Counted from the stretch's first letter, positions 17,233-29,209 are shown. The stretch is DNA of 64,000 nt from Burkholderia sp. OK233 (GCF_900230185.1 NZ_OCSR01000002.1:2666001-2730000); one strand, 5' to 3'. The notes: generated from the letters alone by a model not told the origin. Numbers and translations are program-made.

Positions 17233-19149
17233 ATGCTTAAGAAACGAATTCGTGCTGCACTGCTTGGCGCACTGATCACCGTGATTGCGCCGGTGTGTCA
17301 GGCGCAATACACCACCGACTGGCTGGCGAACACATTCGGAACGCTTGCCGCGCACGTGGGCAATGGCGCGCGCTCGATGTGGGTCGCGCCTGAGGGCGTG
17401 ATCTATACGGCTTCCCTGTGGGATGAAAACGAGGGTGGCGTCGCGATCTATCAGAACGGCAAGAGCATCGGGTCGATTGGAATCAACAGCGAGTTTCAAG
17501 GTGGGGCCATCACGGGGAATGCCACATCGATTTTCGCCGCCTTGCAGTACAGCACCGTGTACGGCAGCGGGGCGGTAGGACGATACAACCGCGCGACCCA
17601 GAAACGCGATCTCCTCATCCCCGTGAGCACCTGGAACGCCGTCAAGCGGGCCGATGTCATCACCGGACTCGCAACAACCGGCTCGCTCCTTTATGCGAGC
17701 GATTTCCCGGGTAATCGCGTCCGGGTCTACACCACCGACGGCGTGTGGCAGCAGGACATCAACGTCTCCAGTCCCGGCGCACTGGCTTTGGATGGCGCGG
17801 GAAATCTCTGGATAGCGCAGCAAAGCGCGGCCGCGATCGTCGAGTTCAGTCCGGCCGGCGCTCCGCTGAACACTATCCAGATGGCCGCGACTTCGCGACC
17901 GTCCGCGCTGTATTTCGATGCACCGTCAGGACAGCTCATGGTTGGCGACCAAGGTCCCGACATGAATATCAAGCTCTACAACGTCTCAGGTACGCCGACG
18001 CTGGTCGGCACGTTCGGCATTCAGGGCGGCTATCTCGACAACACCGCAGGCATCAAAGGCCAGGTTGGCGACAAGCGCTTCACCCGTGTTGCCGGCATTG
18101 GTAAAGACGCGGCCGGCACCCTGTACGTGCTCAACAACCCATGGGGCGGCGGCTGGGACCTAGGCCGCAACGGCGGCACCGACATCCATGCGTATGACAG
18201 CGTCGGCAATCTGCAATGGAAACTTCAGTCCCTCAACTTCGAGGCGATCGCCGCACCGGACCCGGTGACGGACGGCGCCTACTTCTATGGTGGCACCAAC
18301 ATTTACACCGGCACCGCGGGTGGCACCTTCGTCGCGAACACCGTCGACCCGTTCAGCTATCCCTCCGATCCGCGCCTCAACATGAACGATACGCAGCGTG
18401 ACGAGCATTTCGGTCAGCTCGTTAGCGTTGGCGGAAATCGGATCCTCGTTGCGTCCGGTCAGAACCCTGGCATCTTTTACTTCTACCATTTCAATGCGGC
18501 GAGCGGTTATATCGCGATTCCGGATGCGTCGATTCCAGGCCCTGCGTTCAATACGACGCGACAGATCACGGGCGGATTCTGCATCGATAGCAGGGGCGAT
18601 GTCTGGGCCGGTCTGGACAGAACGAATCACATCTATCACTACCCGCTGGTCAGCTTCGATGGCAGCGGCAAACCGACATGGGGACCAGGAATTGCCATCC
18701 CCATCCCGCAGACCATCCGGCCGTTGACACGCATCATCTATCTGCCGGAGAGCGACACTATGATTCTCGCGCAAGGGATCGCCGGGAGCTGGGACTGGAC
18801 GGCGATTCAATCGAGGATCGAGGTGTATCACGGCTGGAGCGCGGGCAACACCACGAAGCCCAATCCGGTGATCAACCTTACCAGTGCCAATCCGAAGTCG
18901 ATCACGGCCGTGGGGAATTATCTTTTCGTCGGCTATGTGCATACGGTGCCCAACATCGACGCCTTCAATCTCACTACGGGCAACCTCGATACGACATTGG
19001 TCAACTCGAGCGCGGGCACGGTGGATGTGGGCAACGACGTGGATTCGATGTATGGCCTGAGGGCATACCTTAGGTCGGCCGGCGAGTACGTGATCACGAA
19101 AGACAACTACAACGGTTCCAGCATTATTGTGTATCACTGGACGCCTTGA
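17233..19149 (+). CDS. Secreted beta-propeller-like protein
   Basis: A 638-residue exported protein. Residues 1-25 are a signal peptide (LKKRIRAALLGALITVIAPV, cleavage after QA). The rest has repeated strand patterns such as ALALDGAGNLWIAQQ, GGFCIDSRGDVWAGLD and AGIGKDAAGTLYVLNN, which resemble NHL/SMP-30-type propeller blades, so it likely forms a beta-propeller. I recognise no catalytic motif. ATG 17233 with AGGAGAG nine bases upstream is preferred over an earlier ATG at 17149. It precedes, in the same direction but 938 bp away, a secreted glycosidase-like gene, so a polysaccharide or surface role is possible. Confidence 0.75.
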   Translation: MLKKRIRAALLGALITVIAPVCQAQYTTDWLANTFGTLAAHVGNGARSMWVAPEGVIYTASLWDENEGGVAIYQNGKSIGSIGINSEFQGGAITGNATSIFAALQYSTVYGSGAVGRYNRATQKRDLLIPVSTWNAVKRADVITGLATTGSLLYASDFPGNRVRVYTTDGVWQQDINVSSPGALALDGAGNLWIAQQSAAAIVEFSPAGAPLNTIQMAATSRPSALYFDAPSGQLMVGDQGPDMNIKLYNVSGTPTLVGTFGIQGGYLDNTAGIKGQVGDKRFTRVAGIGKDAAGTLYVLNNPWGGGWDLGRNGGTDIHAYDSVGNLQWKLQSLNFEAIAAPDPVTDGAYFYGGTNIYTGTAGGTFVANTVDPFSYPSDPRLNMNDTQRDEHFGQLVSVGGNRILVASGQNPGIFYFYHFNAASGYIAIPDASIPGPAFNTTRQITGGFCIDSRGDVWAGLDRTNHIYHYPLVSFDGSGKPTWGPGIAIPIPQTIRPLTRIIYLPESDTMILAQGIAGSWDWTAIQSRIEVYHGWSAGNTTKPNPVINLTSANPKSITAVGNYLFVGYVHTVPNIDAFNLTTGNLDTTLVNSSAGTVDVGNDVDSMYGLRAYLRSAGEYVITKDNYNGSSIIVYHWTP

Positions 19150-20087
19150 GCGGTTGCCTTCGAGGCTATGATCAGACGAAAAAAATGCGGTGCGCGTTCC
19201 ATGCTTCGTTGAATTCGTATCGCGCAGTTCTCTCTGTCTACGCATTTGGTACGCGGACGTATTGATATTAATAATATAAAAACGAGCCGCGTAATTCTTT
19301 ACCCGGTCGATTTATTTTTCTTCGAGAGAAAGTCAAAGACCTGCGTTTTCCCCGCCCCGTGAGGCAGAGATTTTCCGTTTCCTCTGCTTTGGAAAACCGT
19401 CGGAAGCGTTTCCCATAAGATTCTTTGAACTACTACTTATCGTCCATGGTCGTCCCCACGTTACACAGATGAAACGTTTATAATTCGTCTGCCAAAACAC
19501 TGGCTGTAAGTAATGCCGGGCTTGCGCCGGAGACGGCATCGATCAAGTAAAGGTTGCGTGGATAGGCGTTTTCGCGGCGCTGGATCAGCGTCTCTCATAC
19601 GAATGGGTTGCGAACGAGTCGAGCGACTTTAACGCTACCTGTCAGCGGTTCTCACAGCTTTTCCTATTCGGGAATTGGGCTCGAAACCTAATTAGTTTTA
19701 GGTTCCGGACGGGCCTGTCACGTCCTGGATTTTGCCTCGATTGACATCAAGGACACCGGGTTCGCCGTCAATCACTGATAGAACTCTGTCGTGCAAACAT
19801 TCTTGGCTGATAGTAAGGATTACGTAATTATTATCTGTTGATGGGTGACAGATCAAAATGCTGGGCGCACTGCCGCCAGGCGACGCTCAGTGTGCGTTCG
19901 AATGCGTAACGGTATCTGCCAGCGGATACCGGCACAACGGAAGCGCCAGTTTCATCAGCAATGAACGCGATCATCGCGTTCGCCGCTTCAACTCTCTCAG
20001 TACTCAAAGAACGCCAAAGCGGGACGGCTCAGACCGATCTTGCTCAATCCTCGGGGACAACCTGATTTTTAGCGATACATACGGACG
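19150..20087. other. Long gene-free leader before glycosidase-like gene
   Basis: 938 bp without a convincing gene and much more AT-rich than its surroundings. It contains an AT patch at 19260-19280, a perfect TATAAT at 19479-19484, a hairpin with arms ATGCCG and CGGCAT (19513-19539) whose interior holds a smaller GGC/GCC stem, and a dyad AACCTAA-N6-TTAGGTT (19685-19704). If the promoter is the one near 19480, the 20088 gene has an RNA leader of roughly 600 nt. No known riboswitch class was recognised by eye. Confidence 0.5.
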
Positions 20088-22394
<2,307 letters not shown>

Positions 22395-22409
22395 GGGCTG
22401 ATTAGTATC

Positions 22410-22440
22410 GACGCGCCGCCGGGGAGAGTTGCGGCGCGTC
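22410..22440 (+). terminator. Perfect 10-bp GC hairpin after glycosidase-like gene
   Basis: Arms GACGCGCCGC and GCGGCGCGTC are exact reverse complements around an 11-nt loop, 16 bp after the stop at 22394. There is no T-run, but position and strength fit a transcription terminator. Confidence 0.6.
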
Positions 22441-22563
22441 AATCAACCCGAAGTGGTAGCGGTTGGATGAATTTTGGCGGGATAATCTCGCCAGCTTCGG
22501 ACCGCCTCGCCAACGTGTCGTGCCTCGCGGATCGCTACAACAAACGTCAATTCAAACCTCTCC

Positions 22564-24141
22564 ATGCGACGACGCAGATTCTTTGAATCAGTCGGTTTTT
22601 TAGCCGCCGGGTTATTGTCAAAAGGCGCCAGCGCCGCTTCGCCGACATCCGTACCTGCCCGCCACTCGCCGTTTATACCGGACGGCGAGACAAGCGCCAC
22701 GCAGGCCGTGCGTCACTCTCTAGGTCGCATCGAAGCGATCGACCGGCGCGGCCCGCGGTTGCGCAGTATGATCGAACTCAATCCCGACGCCATGCGGATC
22801 GCAACCGCCCTGGACGCCGAACGCCGCGAGGGCAAACGCCGCAGCCTGTTGCACGGCGTGCCCGTTGTTATCAAGGATAACATCGCGACTGGCGACAAGA
22901 TGGCAACAACGGCAGGTTCGCTTGCCCTCGACGGTGTGCGCGCAACCCGCGATGCCGACCTCGTGCGCCGCCTGCGTGAAGCGGGCGCGGTCATCATCGG
23001 CAAGACGAATTTGAGTGAATGGGCGAACATCCGCTCCACGCGCGCGACTAGCGGCTGGAGCGCGCGCGGCGGCGTGACGCGCAACCCCTATGCGTTGGAC
23101 CGGAACACGAGTGGATCGAGTTCCGGTTCCGCGGCGGCGGTCGCGGCGGGGTTGGTGGCAATGGCGATCGGCACTGAAACAGACGGGTCGATTGTGTCTC
23201 CTGCATCGATCTGCGGGGTGGTCGGGCTCAAGCCGACTGTCGGACGGGTAAGCCGTGACGGCATCATTCCGATTTCACACACGCAGGACACGCCCGGTCC
23301 CATTAGCCGATCGGTCCACGACGCGGCGTTGCTGCTTTCGGCGATTGCCGGAACGGACAGGCGCGATCCGCACACGTCGGCGGCGCCCACACCGGACGAC
23401 TACGTGCGGGCGTTGAACAAGGACGCGATGAAAGGCGCCCGGATTGGTGTAGCACGAGAGTTTTTCACGGGCCACGACGAAGTCGACCGGCAGATCGAAC
23501 TGGCTATCGCGCAACTGCGGCTGCTCGGCGCCGACGTGATTGATCCGGTCGATCTGCCGCGAGTCAACTACGACAAGGAAGAGCTTTCCGTACTGCTGCA
23601 TGAATTCAAATACGATCTGCCGCTGTGGCTCGAGACGTTCGCGCCACATGCGCAGGTTCGTAATCTCGCCGACGTGATGGCTTTCAACAACGCGCATCGC
23701 AATCTCGAGCAGCCGTACTTCGGCCAGGAACTCTTCACTCAAGCTGAAGCGCTAGGTGATCTCGATAGTGATGCATATAAGCATGCGTTGGCATCGTGCC
23801 GTACGCAATCTCGTGACGAAGGATTGGATCGCGTGTTCGTTCAGCATGGTCTGGATGCGATCGTTGCGCCGACGGGCGGGACCGCATGGCTGACCGACTT
23901 TATCAACGGCGACAGCAGTAATGGCGGCTTTTCAACGCCAGCCGCAGTGGCCGGGTATCCTCATCTGACAGTGCCGGCCGGACAGGTGCGTGGTTTGCCG
24001 GTTGGTTTGTCGTTTGTTGGACCCGCCTGGAGCGAAGCGCGGTTATTGGCATTGGGTTATGCGTTCGAGCAGGCGACCCAGTGGCGCAGGGAGCCGCAAT
24101 TTCTGGCGCGGTCCAACGTGCCGCCGTTGGTCAGCGACTGA
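22564..24141 (+). CDS. Amidase-signature enzyme, probably exported
   Basis: A 525-residue amidase-signature protein. Catalytic triad positions are visible: Lys104 (VVIKDNIA), cis-Ser in SGSSSGSAAAVAAGL (about 185-186), and nucleophile Ser209 in TETDGSIVSPASICG. GVVGLKPTVGRVS and DTPGPISRSV follow as usual. The N-terminus RRRRFFESVGFLAAGLLSKG resembles a twin-arginine (Tat) signal, suggesting folded export to the periplasm. The family hydrolyses amides of many kinds, so the substrate is open. It is transcribed alone, 169 bp after the glycosidase-like gene. Confidence 0.9.
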   Translation: MRRRRFFESVGFLAAGLLSKGASAASPTSVPARHSPFIPDGETSATQAVRHSLGRIEAIDRRGPRLRSMIELNPDAMRIATALDAERREGKRRSLLHGVPVVIKDNIATGDKMATTAGSLALDGVRATRDADLVRRLREAGAVIIGKTNLSEWANIRSTRATSGWSARGGVTRNPYALDRNTSGSSSGSAAAVAAGLVAMAIGTETDGSIVSPASICGVVGLKPTVGRVSRDGIIPISHTQDTPGPISRSVHDAALLLSAIAGTDRRDPHTSAAPTPDDYVRALNKDAMKGARIGVAREFFTGHDEVDRQIELAIAQLRLLGADVIDPVDLPRVNYDKEELSVLLHEFKYDLPLWLETFAPHAQVRNLADVMAFNNAHRNLEQPYFGQELFTQAEALGDLDSDAYKHALASCRTQSRDEGLDRVFVQHGLDAIVAPTGGTAWLTDFINGDSSNGGFSTPAAVAGYPHLTVPAGQVRGLPVGLSFVGPAWSEARLLALGYAFEQATQWRREPQFLARSNVPPLVSD

Positions 24142-24159
24142 GCAAGCCACCGTCGCGAC

Positions 24160-24210
24160 TGTGACTCAAGCCTGTGACTCAAGCCTGTGACTCAAGCCTT
24201 TGGCTCAAGC
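24160..24210 (+). repeat. 13-bp tandem repeat
   Basis: Three exact copies of TGTGACTCAAGCC (24160-24198) followed by a degenerate fourth (TTTGGCTCAAGC), starting 18 bp after the amidase stop. It has no spacers and is not a CRISPR array; probably slippage-generated. Confidence 0.9.
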
Positions 24211-24357
24211 AAGCGCCTGAATTTGCAGCCCACTTGCCGCGATTAGCGAAGGGGGCGAACCCTGATCACTTTCGGTTGTTCGCCTGACATGCCATCAGCT
24301 AAGATTATCGATATTGTCGGCTTATACAAGAGAAGCTGAACCGCCATCGGCCTCGCG

Positions 24358-25900
24358 ATGGCTTTCACCTGGCTTCCTCAAGTTCGGGGTGAAACCTTGC
24401 ACCGCTCGCCAAAATCGATACATCTCGCATTATTCGCCTTGTCTTTCCTGGGCGCGCACGCAATTTGCCTGATGCTGTTTCGATCCCGGGCGACGCTGGT
24501 CACCTATCCGTTCTCATCCTTGCTCCGTCGTTCGCGCTTGCGGGCGTCTGCTGGCGCGCCCGCGCCGCGGAGCGACAATCACGGACGCCGTGGATTCTGC
24601 TCGGTGCCGGCCTGTTTCTGTGGACCTGTGGCATGGGTCTCAGCGCCTGGGAAGATCTGTTCCAACAGATGCCCGGGGACATTGCGTGGTTCTCCGACTT
24701 CTGTTTTTTTCTCTACGGCGTGCCGGTACTCCTCGCCATCTCGTCCGTTTCAAGCAGACAGCGAATCCCGCTCTTCGTGTGGATGGATGGAATCCAGGCG
24801 GGTTTGACCGCTTATCTTGCCTACATCACCATCTTTACCGTGGTGCCGTTTTCCGACACTGCGCTCGAGCCAATCTACTGACCTACAACGTCGAGAACAT
24901 TGTTCTCGCCGTGGCGGTGACGCTGCGTCTTCGTCTTTTGCCACGAGAAAAAGACCGCGGATTTTACAAACTCCTGTGCGGCTACTTGTGGATCTATGCA
25001 ATCGTGGCCGGCGTGTACAACACTTGGGCCGCATCTTCAGACGGTCATGCTGTGATCGACGTGATAATCGACGTTCCTTTTCTTCTGTTGGGCGCGGCGT
25101 GCATGATGCGCTCGCCGCAAGAGGGTGAAGCCGCTGTCGATGAGGAGACGCGGCCCCTCGCCGTTGCCATCGAGCACGGTAGTCCAATTTTTTATACGTT
25201 GGCATTGCTCGCGTTGAGCATTCCGCTGATGCGCGAACATTTTTATGTCGGGACGGTTGGCATAGTCACCGCGTTAGTCGTGCACACGATACGGACGACG
25301 GCTTTGCAAAGCCAATTGGTGCGCACTCAGCAGGAGTTGCGCGACGCAAGAGACCGCCTCGAAAAGATTGCACTCACGGACGCGTTGACTAATGCGGCGA
25401 ATCGTCGTTGCTTCGATCAAACGCTCGCGCTCGAATGGAACCGCGCGGCTCGCAACCTGCTTCCGCTTGGCTTACTGCTTGTCGATATCGACCACTTCAA
25501 GAAGTTAAACGACCGCTACGGCCACCCAACGGGGGACAAGTGTCTCGTTGCGGTTGCAAGCGCTTTGCAAACGGCTCTGCCGCGAAGTGGCGATCTGCTT
25601 GCACGTTATGGTGGCGAAGAGTTCGCCGCGATCCTGCCTGCGACGGACGAAGACGGAGCACGTCTGGTGGCAGCGAAAATGCTGGCTGCCGTCAGCTCGA
25701 TGCATATCAGGAATGAGACGTCGCTTGGCGACTTCGTGACAGTGAGTATCGGGATCGCTGTTTTCGGCTCGGCCGGTACGGGTTCCGTGCACCAGATCGT
25801 TGAGGCTGCGGATCGAGCCTTATATCGCGCGAAAGAGCGAGGGCGAAATCGTATCGAATCGATCGGGCAACGAGATTTCCTGGGGACTGGATCAGTGTAG
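24358..25900 (+). pseudogene. Frameshifted GGDEF diguanylate cyclase
   Basis: One protein can be read only by changing frame twice. The N-terminus (HLALFALSFLGAHAICLMLF ... TYPF) is in one frame to about 24513; the text continues as LILAPSFALAGVCW in a second frame to a stop at 24881; then LTYNVENIVLAVAVTLRLR continues in a third frame to 25900. The first change needs a single base; the second also seems to lack a few residues. The joined protein has several membrane helices and a C-terminal GGDEF domain with GGEEF (25610-25624) and an inhibitory RxxD site (RSGD) just before it, so the cyclase domain itself is intact. It is a pseudogene, or sequencing error at two places; an internal start could still make a truncated cyclase. 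Confidence 0.8.
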
Positions 25901-26244
25901 CGATGGCCCGCACAACGATTTTTAGATCCCAACGGGTACCGGCAGCGCGATGGCTGCGGCGCAGATACCTGTTGACAGATTGCTGCGGCGCATAGTGCTC
26001 TGCCGATATCCGTTTATTGTTCATACAAATAGTTTTCGGATATCTTATACGGGAAAGTTAATGCCTCTTTCTTTCAATTCCCACGCCTCGGTGTGTCTGT
26101 CGTGACAGCGTCAGCTATCTGCTCTGTCTAACGGCGATTGTTCGCAAAGAGTTTAATCCGGCAAAGGTTTGCGGAAGAATTAATTTCTCAATTTAATTAA
26201 TGACTTGGAGAATCAGCCGGATTTCTATTTCAATAAGTAATCGG

Positions 26245-26273
26245 CAAAAAAAGGCCGACACATTGTGTCGGCC
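26245..26273 (-). terminator. Strong Rho-independent terminator (minus strand)
   Basis: Perfect 9-bp stem GGCCGACAC / GTGTCGGCC with a 3-nt loop, followed on the minus strand by seven T. It lies 295 bp beyond the stop of the NarL-type regulator gene, so it ends either that operon or a separate small RNA. Confidence 0.9.
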
Positions 26274-26467
26274 GGAAAGACTCTGGCGTCCGAGGATTGC
26301 ATGCCAGAACCTGAGAGACGTTAATCAGTCAATTTTACGGATCGTAGTGCAAGGTGCGGGCATTATTGCCACATACCAGGATTTAACAATTTAGCGGCGT
26401 GTTTTCTCGGAACCGGGTTATTTTTAGAGGCCGACTTCGCTGGGGAGAGATCATAAACGAAAAGCTT
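26245..26467 (-). ncRNA. Candidate small RNA downstream of the phosphorelay
   Basis: Predicted from signals only. On the minus strand, TCGACA (26502-26497) and TATGCT (26479-26474) are 17 bp apart as -35 and -10, and the strong terminator at 26273-26245 closes a transcript of about 220 nt. A TCTGGC/GCCAGA stem lies before the terminator. A 24-bp dyad, shared with three other promoters, is 28 bp upstream of the -35. No coding frame of useful length is present. The alternative is a long 3' untranslated region of the regulator mRNA. Confidence 0.4.
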
Positions 26468-26530
26468 CGGCCAAGCATAAGGACGTCAAAAAAATTTGTC
26501 GATCGGCCGTCGCCGAATTCGCGACCAGAG

Positions 26531-26554
26531 AATCCTGATGTTCGCGTAGGGATT
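26531..26554. promoter_or_regulatory. Dyad site 1 (shared 24-bp motif)
   Basis: Arms AATCCTGA and TAGGGATT (7 of 8 complementary) separated by 8 nt. It lies 13 bp after the stop of the NarL-type regulator gene. Same architecture as sites at 31921, 47680 and 47839. Confidence 0.6.
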
Positions 26555-26567
26555 TCCTTGATTGAAT

Positions 26568-27200
26568 TTATTCCGTACTAATGTGATGCCTGATCGCATA
26601 GCGAATCAATTCTGAATTATTAGTGATCCCCAGTTTTTGCATGAGGCGCATTTTATGTGTGCTGATGGTCTTCGCGCTCAGCGCGAATGCTTCAGCGATA
26701 TCGTTGATGCTCTTTCCAGCGGCCAAAGCTTGTAACACCTGGAATTCGCGATCGGACAGCATGTCGTGCGGCGGGGTATCGCCGGAGTGAGTGCCGAAGA
26801 TCATCGAGTCCACCAGCTTCGGATCGATGAATCTGCCGCCTTCGGCCAACTTGCGAATCGCGGCAAGCAGGATCTCGGGGTCGCTGTCTTTGGTGAGGTA
26901 GCCGGTTGCGCCGGCGCGCAGCGCGCGCGAGACGACCTGGGCCTCGTTGTGAATGCTCAGCACGAGCACGGGCAGGGCGGTGTACTCGGCCCTGATGCGC
27001 CGGATCAGGTCGATGCCGCTAATGCCCGGCATGGTCATGTCGAGCAGCAACAGGTCGGGACACCGGGCGCGCAGTTTCTCGAGCACTTCGGCACCTTCGG
27101 CCGCCTCGTCGGCGACGATCATGTCGGTGGTGGTCGCGATGATCTGCTTCAGGCCACCTCGCACGATCGCATGGTCGTCTGCAATGAGGATCTTTATCAT
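26568..27200 (-). CDS. NarL/FixJ-type response regulator
   Basis: A 210-residue response regulator: receiver domain 1-120 with acidic pocket D8-D9, phospho-acceptor Asp54 (LLLLDMTMPG), Thr/Ser at VLSIH and Lys in YLTKD; C-terminal LuxR-type HTH (about 145-208) with LSDREFQVLQALAAGKSINDIAEAFALSAKTISTHKMRLMQKLGI in segments. ATG 27200 overlaps the kinase stop by 4 bp (ATGA), so it is translationally coupled to it. It is the DNA-binding output of the phosphorelay encoded by the two upstream kinases. NarL-family proteins bind short inverted repeats, which fits the dyads found next to it and at three other promoters. Confidence 0.95.
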   Translation of the reverse strand: MIKILIADDHAIVRGGLKQIIATTTDMIVADEAAEGAEVLEKLRARCPDLLLLDMTMPGISGIDLIRRIRAEYTALPVLVLSIHNEAQVVSRALRAGATGYLTKDSDPEILLAAIRKLAEGGRFIDPKLVDSMIFGTHSGDTPPHDMLSDREFQVLQALAAGKSINDIAEAFALSAKTISTHKMRLMQKLGITNNSELIRYAIRHHISTE

Positions 27201-29209
27201 GTGCTTTTCTCGGTCCTGAGCGGGATGTGAATAGAGACGGTTGTGCCCGCGCCGGGCGCGCTCTCGATCTGCAACGTGCCGCCAATCAGCCGCGCGCGTT
27301 CGCTCATTCCGAGTAATCCGTAGGAATAGCGCCGGCGCGCCACGGGCAGATCGAAGCCGCATCCGTTGTCGCTGATATGGAGTGTCAACGCGCCGTTGCT
27401 TGCGCTCAGTGTGACGTCGACTCGCGAAGCGTCGGCGTGGCGCGCAACATTGGTCAGCGAGGCCTGCGCGATGCGGAACACGGCCGTTGCATGCGCATCC
27501 GGCAGAACCGGTTCGCTGCCATGAATCGACAACTGGCACGGCATGCGATTACGTCGAACGAAGTCGTCCACGAGCCACTCGAGCGCCGACAGGATGCCGA
27601 AGTTTAGCGCAGCCGGCCTGAGGTGGCTGGCCACATTGCGGACCATCCAGATGGTCTTCTCGACCAGCTCACGCATGTCTTCGGTTTTTCTGGCTGCTTC
27701 CGAATCGCTGTCGAGTCGCATCCGCAATAACGACACGTCCATTTTCAGCGCGGTCAGCAATTGCCCGAGTTCGTCGTGAATTTCCATGGCGATCCACTTT
27801 CGCTCTTCTTCGCGAACCGCCTCCATGTACGCGGACAACTCACGCAGCCGTTCACGCGACTCGAGCAGTTCCTGTTCGACCCGCTTGCGTTCCGTTATGT
27901 CCTGAATCGTACCGACCAGCTTGAGCGGATAGCCCGGCCCTTCATGCGCCGCTTCGACGTGAAGCTGCACGATGCGAGGCTCGCCGTCTGCACCGGTCAG
28001 GCGGCAATCGAGAAAATGCGGCTGGCGATCGGCGATCACCGCGCGCACGGCCTGTCGTACAGCGGCCCTGTCCTCAGGATGAATCGCCGCGCGCAGTGTT
28101 CGATAGCTGGGCCGCACGCGGTTCGGCTTGAAACCGAGGATACGGTACATCTCATACGACCAGTGCATTACGCCGGCGGCCGAAGTCCATTCCCAGTCGC
28201 CAAGTTTGGCCAGCCGCTGGGCGTTCGCCAGACTGGCTTCGCTGGCGCGCAATTTCTCTTCTGCCTGTTTGCGCGCGGTGACGTCGTTGAGACCGACATA
28301 GATTGCCGGGGCGTCGGCGAACGTCGCAATGCGAGCGGTTGCCACGGCCCAGAAGTGCTCGCCTTCCGAATTCTTGAACTGGATTTCGTTGTTGGTGAAT
28401 CCGCCTTCGTGGCGCAGAAGTTCGACCGCTTTGTCGCGCTCCGTCGGGTCGACATAGAAGTCGCTCATGTAGGTGGTGGCGCAATCGTCCACGCCGAAAC
28501 CGAACAGCCAGCGGAACGGCCCGTTCATGTAGAGGACCTGCCCATCGTCCATGGACGTAATGCACAACGGCACCGGGCTCGTCTCGACGATCGTGCGAAA
28601 GCGGGCTTCGCTCGACACGAGTTTCGTTTCGGTCCGTATGCGTTCGTCGATTTCGACAAGCAGGCTTGCATTCGCGCGCGCGAGCTGGCCGGTCCGTTCG
28701 GCGACGCGGTCTTCGAGTTCGTCGCGCACGCGAGAGAGGGCTTCTTGTGCCTGTTGGCGAACCGCCACCTCGCTCGAGAGACTGGCGTTCTGCGATCGGA
28801 GTGCCTTGTGCATGGCGCGCAGCGCGAGGTGGGTGCGAATACGCGCCAGCATTTCGGCGATCTGGAACGGTTTGGTGACGTAGTCGATGCCACCCGCTGA
28901 GAACCCTTCGACGAGGTCGTCGGTATCGGCGAGCGATGTCATGAAAATCACCGGAATCTCGCGGGTCTGCTCATTGCGCTTGAGCCGGCGACAGGTTTCG
29001 AAGCCGTCTATGCCCGGCATTTTCACGTCGAGCAGGATCAGGTCGGGTTGCGAAAATTGCGCCCGTTCGAGCGCCTCCTCGCCGTCGAGCGCAACGAACA
29101 CGCGAAAGCCCTTGTCCTCGAGACTGTCGGCCACGACACCGATGTTGATCGGCGCGTCGTCCACAACCAGAATAGTGGCCGGCTCTGCCGCGTTCGTTGT
29201 GTCGTTCAT
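27197..29209 (-). CDS. Hybrid sensor kinase: REC-PAS-PAS-HisKA_3-HATPase
   Basis: A 670-residue soluble kinase. N-terminal receiver domain (12-130; Asp61, Lys113), coiled coil (140-195), PAS 1 (about 200-315), PAS 2 (about 325-440, ending GTIQDITERKRVEQ), HisKA_3 dimerisation box with phospho-His478 (MEIHDELGQLLTALKMD), and HATPase (about 560-665; DNGCGFD, GLLGMSERARLIGG). The HisKA_3 type pairs with NarL-family regulators, as encoded next. No membrane segment, so it senses through PAS domains or is driven via its receiver by the upstream membrane kinase. Start and stop overlap neighbours by 4 bp. Confidence 0.93.
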   Translation of the reverse strand: MNDTTNAAEPATILVVDDAPINIGVVADSLEDKGFRVFVALDGEEALERAQFSQPDLILLDVKMPGIDGFETCRRLKRNEQTREIPVIFMTSLADTDDLVEGFSAGGIDYVTKPFQIAEMLARIRTHLALRAMHKALRSQNASLSSEVAVRQQAQEALSRVRDELEDRVAERTGQLARANASLLVEIDERIRTETKLVSSEARFRTIVETSPVPLCITSMDDGQVLYMNGPFRWLFGFGVDDCATTYMSDFYVDPTERDKAVELLRHEGGFTNNEIQFKNSEGEHFWAVATARIATFADAPAIYVGLNDVTARKQAEEKLRASEASLANAQRLAKLGDWEWTSAAGVMHWSYEMYRILGFKPNRVRPSYRTLRAAIHPEDRAAVRQAVRAVIADRQPHFLDCRLTGADGEPRIVQLHVEAAHEGPGYPLKLVGTIQDITERKRVEQELLESRERLRELSAYMEAVREEERKWIAMEIHDELGQLLTALKMDVSLLRMRLDSDSEAARKTEDMRELVEKTIWMVRNVASHLRPAALNFGILSALEWLVDDFVRRNRMPCQLSIHGSEPVLPDAHATAVFRIAQASLTNVARHADASRVDVTLSASNGALTLHISDNGCGFDLPVARRRYSYGLLGMSERARLIGGTLQIESAPGAGTTVSIHIPLRTEKST

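Larger units (their letters stand above)
25901..26567. other. AT-rich gene-free region
   Basis: 667 bp between the broken cyclase and the NarL-type regulator, AT-rich relative to both. No protein gene is convincing. It contains a minus-strand Rho-independent terminator, a candidate sRNA and a 24-bp dyad, listed separately. Confidence 0.6.

Noticed and set aside
18160..19245. 361-codon antisense frame opposite the beta-propeller gene
   Set aside because: No ribosome-binding site or domain; mirrors the codon bias of the real gene.
19333..19539. 68-codon minus-strand frame in the long leader
   Set aside because: AT-rich region with atypical codon use and no start signal; more likely untranslated.
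19500..19560. c-di-GMP (GEMM) riboswitch in the glycosidase leader
   Set aside because: Hairpins are present but the conserved GEMM core sequences could not be found by eye.
24160..24210. Short direct repeats resembling a CRISPR array
   Set aside because: The 13-bp units are head-to-tail without spacers and no cas genes are present.
27761..28900. 379-codon frame on the plus strand inside the hybrid kinase gene
   Set aside because: Shadow of the kinase; the minus strand encodes recognisable REC and PAS domains.
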